Positions 57,720 to 64,000 of a stretch of 64,000 nt of DNA are shown one piece after another. The DNA lies in assembly GCA_015227615.1 (NCBI GenBank), contig JAALGZ010000010.1, positions 620,001 to 684,000 on the forward strand, written 5' to 3'. Positions within the stretch are counted from its first letter, which is position 1. Each line of letters opens with the position of its first letter. Below the pieces are notes generated by a model, which saw nothing but the letters and a program-made list of their open reading frames with translations, made no database searches and was not told where the DNA came from. A program made the translations under genes and the position numbers. This DNA comes from Labyrinthula sp. Ha. Lineage: Eukaryota > Sar > Bigyra > Labyrinthulida > Labyrinthulaceae.

Positions 57720-60700
57720 GATTTATTTTCTTTTTATTCAATATATTAGAATACAATACGAAAACAACAGTATTTATGCTGAAACTGCTGTATTTTTAAT
57801 ATATCGATACTTCTTTGCCTCTTATTTCTTTTCTTCTCCTTATCCCAAATCATAATTCCAAAATAACCATTCGAATAATTTCTTCAAATGAACTCCAATA
57901 GTTGGTCTGGTGAAGATATCAGTCAAGGTACCTATTTCTTTAATACACTTAGATGCCATCTGGTATCATCCAGTATTTTTTATTAAAAATATCTTAACTA
58001 CACGTACCTGAAAGTTTTCCTTGATTTTCTTTTTGCAACAAGTTGGCCATTATTTGGTTGTCAATATAACTTATTATCTACACATCTTCTCTGTTGATAA
58101 GTTTTGAAATATTCATTACTCATATTGAAATAAATAATTATTTAGTGTAGCCAAACAATTCTGTCTCGTCGTTTGACTTGGAAGCATCTGATTTTTTTCT
58201 CCTTCCAAGATTTTCCGTTTAGCTCCATTCGGTTCCAAATTCTTCGACTATGGTTGTTGAATCAAAAATATTTCCCCCACTGGAATCAAGGAAAAATCCA
58301 AAAATATACTATTTTGTTTTTATAACTAAAAATAAAATATCTGTGACTTAACAAATATTTCGAAACCGTCTTTTCTATTCAAAAACCTTTAACAATAAGA
58401 CTATGAAGAGTTATAGTGTTATGGTTCAGAATAAATGATAGATCAGGTTCTATAACTCTGGATATATGCAGTAACGGGTCTATTATAATTTTACATATTG
58501 TTTCTTAATCTATCCACCAATTAGAGCATGGTTGTATCCTGGTTAATACGTATTGTATGTTTGGTTCTATATTGAAGAATCGTATGTATCCATTACTTGT
58601 TTATATACTTTGATGCCGATAACTTTTTATCGTCGTTCACTTGCTAGTTACTGAAATGCTCAAACTATGTAATCTTTATCTGTGGATTTGAATAGATAAA
58701 TTCTCTAAATTTTATCAAATATTACCTTACCATATTCCTCGCTTATTAAAAAAAGGAGTAAGATATAAACATTAACAATTATTAACGTTATGACGTTTCT
58801 TTACCTCTGCAATTTATATATATTATTTTCTGCTATGTAGCATATTAAGCTAAATAATATCAATGTTATATCAAATTACCTATACCAGTGAGATGATGAT
58901 TTTTCCATACCGTACAATACCTTTTTTGAAGTTGTTTTTCCTTCATTACAAAACTTCAAAGCCAAATGAAAATAGCTTTTCAAAGGCAATGAAGTATTTA
59001 AAGAATCGTTTCAGATGTCAAGTCGTCAGGTGCGAATGCTGAACTAAGCATTAAGAGCAATCAAGATACATATGGATATGAGGTTTTAAGCAAGTGAAAA
59101 CACCAGAGTTTGATAAGTGTTTCTTGCCGTTCGCTGCCATGCTACTCTATAGATATGCTTGGAGGGGGGGGTCAAGTTTAAGTTTATCAAGAATATTTCA
59201 ATCAATCAATATATTTTTTGTTCTGGTTGTATGTTGTTCACAGGTTTTTGACACTCCCATATAAAACGAAACTTTGAATTTCAATAGAATAAGATGCCGC
59301 ATATGTAATATGCTCATAGAATTTCTTGTTTCAAAATAGTTTGACATACTGTTTCAATTTTGAATACCTTTGTATTGAATGTATCATAAAACTGGGTTAG
59401 TTGATGTTTATTTGCTCTAACCATATTAAAGTTCTTCGTTATTAGAGATGGTAAAATTTCGGATTTTTTTCTTGTTAAGAATGTTACGAAATCTGCCTTT
59501 GCAACTTTTTATTAATTCTTTATTTCCCTGCATCTAATATTCTCAAACCAATGTCTTATGACTTTGGTATTGCAATATTTTCTTATTCTCTTTTTAAATC
59601 TTCGATTTTACTCGCTCTGTTAATAAAAGATATTTTTGAGTTTTTCCACTATTCCTAATTAAGAAGAAGGCTCTTACTTAGCTACCCCAAACCATTTTTT
59701 CTATGGAATCTCAAAACTGAGCACGGTATCCAGGAGAGCTACTTTTTTGATCAGATATATGAAGCTTTTTATCTGACAAAAAATATTTTTTCAAAGAGGT
59801 GTTCATTGTTAAACTCGTATATCATATCAAGAACAATTTGTTTGCAAATTTTGTATTTTCTACAGAAACTGCTCTATTTAGATACTGCCTCTATGATCTA
59901 TAAGGTAACTACATCGTTTCAGAAGGAGCTTTGCTTGCCCAAAAAATAATATGTTTACCACCAATATTGTCATATTACCGCGTAAAACTGTTTCATTCTC
60001 TTGCGGTGTATGTTTAGCTGAATATATGTTTCTATGCATGTTGAAGGAAGACGTTTTCTATGTTTGAATTAGCAAACTTGCTGCATTAATCAACATAAAA
60101 GAGCATTTTACCTTAATTTAAGAACTCCGTTCTAACTTTTTAAAGAACTTAATAAAAGTGACAAAACATTCTTTATCTTGAAAATAGTACGTACTATTCA
60201 AAATCTTATTTGAGCACAGGGAACCATATGTTACTCCAATTTTCTATTTCTTTTTAAGTATTAAATCTAGACTATCACCTTAGCCTATACCAAGTGGATC
60301 TTTAGGTTGAACTTAATTGTTTATTCCCTATAGGCTTTCTTATTTGATTCATTTTTGTGCCAATTTTACAGTCGAAGCTTTTGGGAATAATCACAAGCGA
60401 CATTTTCTAATATTCTAGTTTCTTGTTAGGGTTTTGGTCAAGCAGTAATCCCCCCCAACGCTGCCAGTCTTGAAGCTCAACTATACTATGTTTACAGATT
60501 TTACCCTGTCTAACAAAGAATAAGTCGTTTTTTTCTGCGTAGGATGAGTTTTAGACATTTGTATTTGTTGTATATGTTGCGCATATTATTTTGAATTCTA
60601 CTTATTAACTTTTTCAGAGAGTTGTATTACTGATAGAAGTGCTACACCTTTGCTATTGTTTTGAATATAGTAGTTTTTGATCTCTACATTTACTTTTTAT

Positions 60701-62080
60701 GATTAGTCAATTGAAAATTGTTAATTTTGTTTGCTGTTGTATATCTACTGACAGTTTTACTAATTTTGCTTGGAATGTCGATGATTTCTGCCATGAATTT
60801 AATAAATTACCTAGATACAATATGTATTGTTGGAACAGGGTTAAGAATGATATTTTCTGAGTTCAAGTTAAAAATTTACTTCTGAAAAGTGTTGGTGTTT
60901 TTTTTTGAAGAAAAGTATGTATTTTTGTCTTTCTTAAACTTTAGGTGGTTTTGCCTCCCTTGGGTAAACAATACAATATATATATCGACTCTGTGACTTC
61001 TATTTATATAACGCTAGTTAGAGGAAAACGGAAAAAACTCTAAGACGTTTCCCATATCTAACTATTCTCAATGGACATAAAATATGGTGAATAGGTCGTG
61101 TTTCTTCGTCTCCAGCACGTTTATCTCTGTTCCAGATATGACACCACGGTTCTCTAGCATTATTATCGAGAGTGTGCCAATGAAAAGGTTTGGCTACAGC
61201 TTGTCCGTATCTTTTCTTCCAAATGAGTTGCATGACACTTCGCATATTGATGAACTTTGTAACTATCTGGGCTACATATATTAATAAACGCTATACTGTA
61301 TTATGATTATTCATTTTATGGTAAGAACCGTATTTCTTTTTTTTTTGAGAGATTTGCTCTTATTGGTGTTGATTTTTACTGGACAAAGCTGATCTTGATC
61401 CTTCGCCATTGAAAGAACCTTCTTGAAGATATATTCATAATTAAACTTCCCTGGATTTAGTTTTCTGGAAAGTCTTGATATATTTATTATGTTATTAAGT
61501 ATTATAGTTAGAAGCTGTTCAATCTTCTCAGGTTCAGTTGTCGAACCATTTAATTTTATGAAAACTGCATTTTTTGTTACCTACTTTAGGTTTACAGGAC
61601 TCTCCTGTTGATCTGCCCAAGAGTTTTTCTGTAGTAACTCTTCTTTGGAGTTATGCTAGAATAGTGAATGGAGCTTATTCGAAAGTTCTCCAGAAGTCTC
61701 CAGGTCAAAAATGCTTTCCAGGAGGTCGCTGCCTATATGAACCTATTGTATGTATTTTTCTTTAACTTTTAAAGTAGTTCTATTCCTAGTTTGAGTCGAA
61801 ATTTGTAAACTACTCAAATTAGATCCCTGGTGAGTTATATATCTATTGCTATTTAAAATTGGAGATAGGTCAATGAGGTACCAAAGACCCTTATGTCTCA
61901 ATAAGGAATTTATTGTAAGTTTCAAAGGAACCCACTCTTGTTTTTTAACAAGCTTCCAATTGTTTTCTTGAGTGTTTTTTTCTTATTGAGCGCTGTTAAA
62001 AACTTTTTTCCTTTTTTAATATAACAAAATACAATATCTCAACTATGCTATTTGTAATGAAACTACTGTATTTGTAATAA
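57720..62080 (-). mobile_element. Ty1/copia-type retrotransposon relic (fossil)
   Basis: Near 57840-57960 the minus strand reads KCIKEIGTLTDIFTRP followed by HLKKLFEWLF, the hallmark end of copia RNase H (usual form: I-x-T-x-x-x-x-A-D-I-F-T-K-P-L...F...L). Upstream on the same strand are DNQ...MANLLQKENQGK-like remnants. Related short sequences with the pattern ATACAATA...GAAACT-CTGTATTT occur at about 57750 and about 62030 and could be what is left of the two LTRs. Heavily eroded, many breaks; the borders are approximate. Confidence 0.45.
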
Positions 62081-63081
62081 TTGGCCCTTTTGATACATTA
62101 TATTCATCCTTAGCCTTTAGCAGTTTGTGGTATTCAATCTAAGTTTATTTAACATTCGTACGCCATATCTAAAGAAACTACCTCTTTTTTCTGGGACCAT
62201 TTCCTATCGCGCTATTGTTTTCAACTTCAGGTCATATGCTATTTGTTCTGTGTGCTTCTCCCTATAGTGCCATGTTCAAAGAAAACATGTACAAGTACTC
62301 AAGGTAAAACTTACTTTTGTAACTATATTACTTTAGTCTTATGATTGATTTGTCTTCTTAAGCGTTCTTGTGAGGAAGTCTTATAAAGTTGAGGGTTAAT
62401 GTAACCCTACACAAACTGGTTTGCGGATAGCTTTGTATTAGGATCTTGAATTCCTCAAAATGGTTTTTTATTCAGTTGGAACCGACTGCTAATTTAACCC
62501 GTTTGTCTTCTCTCTAAGATATCTCAGGTTTCTCGTCATGGGCAACCATGTAAGCTGCTGCTTTTATTATAACTTTAAATGTTTATTAATATTTCCCACT
62601 AAGGAAAATGAATATTTCGTAGAAATCTATATATTCTTAAGTTAGACCAAAAACCTGCTTAATAGACAATTCATAGACAAACTTGAATATTTTTAAAAAA
62701 CCTTTTATATATTAAATCCATACTACTAAGTTACTAGATAACAACAGCAAACTATCTCTAATACTATTCGCTACTCAAGGAAAAAATATTTAGTATTTCC
62801 CAGTAGGAAATTGATATAACAATAGGAAAGTGAAAGTAAGCATTTCGGGTTCCCAGTATATCTATAAAAGTACCATCATTTTGAGCGGTACAATTATAAC
62901 AGAACAAGTTAATAGTCTTTACCGGACCACTGTATTAGTTGCCGGGAAAATGAAATATCGGTTTTGCACAACAAGTTTTTGTTCAACTTCTCTTGTGTAC
63001 ACTTTTTCTTGCCAGTACTATCTCGGAAATATGCACAAAATATTCTTATTCCTGGAATTGTCGAATTATTTCTTTGAACTA
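62081..63081. other. Intergenic, upstream of the second hydrolase copy
   Basis: No gene recognised. Unrelated to the region upstream of the first hydrolase copy, so the duplicated block begins at 63082. Confidence 0.5.
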
Positions 63082-64000
63082 GGTGACCAAAACTAAAACG
63101 AAACATGAAAATACAAATACTACATTTCACTGCTTTAAATTTCTTTTATACTGTTTATTCTCAGTATACAGAAGCCCTTGACTTATCATATGGAAATGAA
63201 ACTAGAAACCAACTTGATCTCTACATACCTTCCTCAATCTCTTTTACACCACCATACCCTTTGGTTGTATTCTTACACGGTGGAAACTGGTCAGCTGGTG
63301 ATAAGTCAGATGTAACTTTATATAATAGATTGAATGCTTTAACTTCCAATGGACTTGCAGTTGCTTCTATGAACTATAGGCTATCTACCACAAATATCTG
63401 GGAAGCACAGTTGGACGACTTGTATAGTGCTTTAAACTTTCTTTCGGAAGACGATACCATAACAACATATGGATTGGACGTAGATAGGTTTATTTTGTGG
63501 GGAGATGATGCAGGTGGATATATTGCTTTGATGGGAGGTTTATTATCTGAAGTAGAAGTTCAAATTAAGGCAGTAATTTCTTATTATGCTCCAAGTGATT
63601 TATTTCAACTGTTTTCGGATAGATTAAATGATGATGTGGATGGTCTGGCAGTTTCTGCAGAAGCAGAGGAAGCTTTACTTGGATTAGAAAGAACTGAAGG
63701 AAATAAAGCAGAATTTGATGCGGCTAGTCCTTTGAACATAATCAACAATACTGGAGATCGAGTAAAACTGTTTGTAGAAAACTTCCTTGTTGTTCATGGA
63801 ACTGAAGATCCGATTGTTTCACCACTTCAGAGTGAAAGATTTGTTCAAGCACTGGAAGATCAAGATGGAGCAAGAAAAGTTGTATTTAGACAGGTTGAAG
63901 ATGCTGGTCATGGTGGTGTTGAGTTTGATGCGGAAACTCTTCCTGCTTTAATATTTTTATCTGAAGTTTTAGGAAGTCAAGAACCAAATTATAATCTTGT
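63082..64000 (+). repeat. Inverted duplicate of 49710-50628
   Basis: Identical to the reverse complement of 50628-49710 except for 9 substitutions, with no indels. On the outer side homology stops 23 bases before the ATG; on the inner side it continues to the window edge. Confidence 0.95.
63105..64000 (+). CDS. Tandem alpha/beta-hydrolase, second copy (partial, runs off the window)
   Basis: Encodes the first 298 residues of a protein almost identical to the one at 48629-50605, in opposite orientation. Only two residues differ (Val76 to Leu, Asp203 to Glu); the other seven of nine nucleotide differences are silent. It keeps HGG (58-60), Asp235 and His269, and also keeps Asp135 in place of the nucleophile Ser (GDDAG). 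The second, presumably active domain would lie beyond the window. The frame is open with a clear ATG. The 5' flank is not shared beyond 23 bases, so the promoters differ. Confidence 0.92.
   Translation, partial: MKIQILHFTALNFFYTVYSQYTEALDLSYGNETRNQLDLYIPSSISFTPPYPLVVFLHGGNWSAGDKSDVTLYNRLNALTSNGLAVASMNYRLSTTNIWEAQLDDLYSALNFLSEDDTITTYGLDVDRFILWGDDAGGYIALMGGLLSEVEVQIKAVISYYAPSDLFQLFSDRLNDDVDGLAVSAEAEEALLGLERTEGNKAEFDAASPLNIINNTGDRVKLFVENFLVVHGTEDPIVSPLQSERFVQALEDQDGARKVVFRQVEDAGHGGVEFDAETLPALIFLSEVLGSQEPNYNL

Noticed and set aside
61018-61245. Independent gene on the minus strand
   Set aside because: Lies within the eroded copia region and shows no start context or domain; more likely relic sequence.
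1-64000. CRISPR array, operon structure or bacterial origin
   Set aside because: No spaced direct repeats; introns, retroelements and CENP-C show a eukaryotic nuclear sequence.

Overview
The window comes from an AT-rich eukaryotic nuclear genome. Supporting features are a CENP-C/Mif2 centromere protein, an N-lobe/C-lobe protein kinase, secreted and membrane-anchored proteins, LTR and LINE retroelements, and GT-AG introns that can be extremely short. The strongest intron, in the CENP-C gene, is 28 nt. Intact genes end in TGA, TAA or TAG, so the genetic code looks standard. I cannot name the species. A free-living or parasitic protist, or an early-branching relative of fungi, would fit equally well. 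Gene density is low, and long stretches hold only AT-rich sequence and eroded repeats.

Layout. 1-2.9 kb: nothing recognisable. 2.9-5.0 kb: two minus-strand genes packed 8 bases apart, a secreted Cys-rich protein with a GPI-like tail and an unknown basic/acidic protein; neither reads cleanly as a single frame. 7.06-8.0 kb: a noncoding repeat with a second copy at 32.04-32.99 kb. 8.83-19.91 kb: a protein kinase gene split in its N-lobe by a 9.86 kb Ty3/gypsy-type LTR retrotransposon (8983-18844), with 393-bp LTRs and a 4-bp imperfect target duplication. 20.5-22.3 kb: two unknown genes, one visibly broken. 25.3-28.9 kb: a convergent pair, hydroxymethylbilane synthase (heme pathway) and CENP-C. 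33.8-34.2 kb: a small decayed reading frame. 34.8-37.1 kb: a large Lys/Glu-rich protein with ankyrin repeats. 37.6-37.8 kb: a tRNA-related SINE-like element. 42.0-43.2 kb: a LINE relic. 48.6-50.6 kb and 63.1-64.0 kb: two nearly identical, divergently oriented copies of a tandem alpha/beta-hydrolase membrane protein. Between them lie an LTR-element fragment (54.9-56.3 kb) and an eroded Ty1/copia relic (about 57.7-62.1 kb).

The most unusual item is inside the Ty3/gypsy element. Downstream of its integrase and chromodomain it carries an MT-A70 (METTL3-like) adenine N6-methyltransferase region, with the DPPW catalytic motif and the characteristic C-terminal motifs, just before the polypurine tract and 3' LTR. 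Capture of cytosine methyltransferases by retrotransposons is known in eukaryotes. An adenine-methyltransferase cargo in a Ty3/gypsy element is something I do not recognise as described. The element is a fossil here (about ten breaks, LTRs about 96% identical).

Other notable points are the tandem hydrolase whose N-terminal domain has Asp in place of the catalytic Ser in both copies, yet is conserved between copies (9 substitutions in 896 bases, 7 silent), an HMBS with an N-terminal membrane anchor, and evidence for introns of about 25-30 nt.
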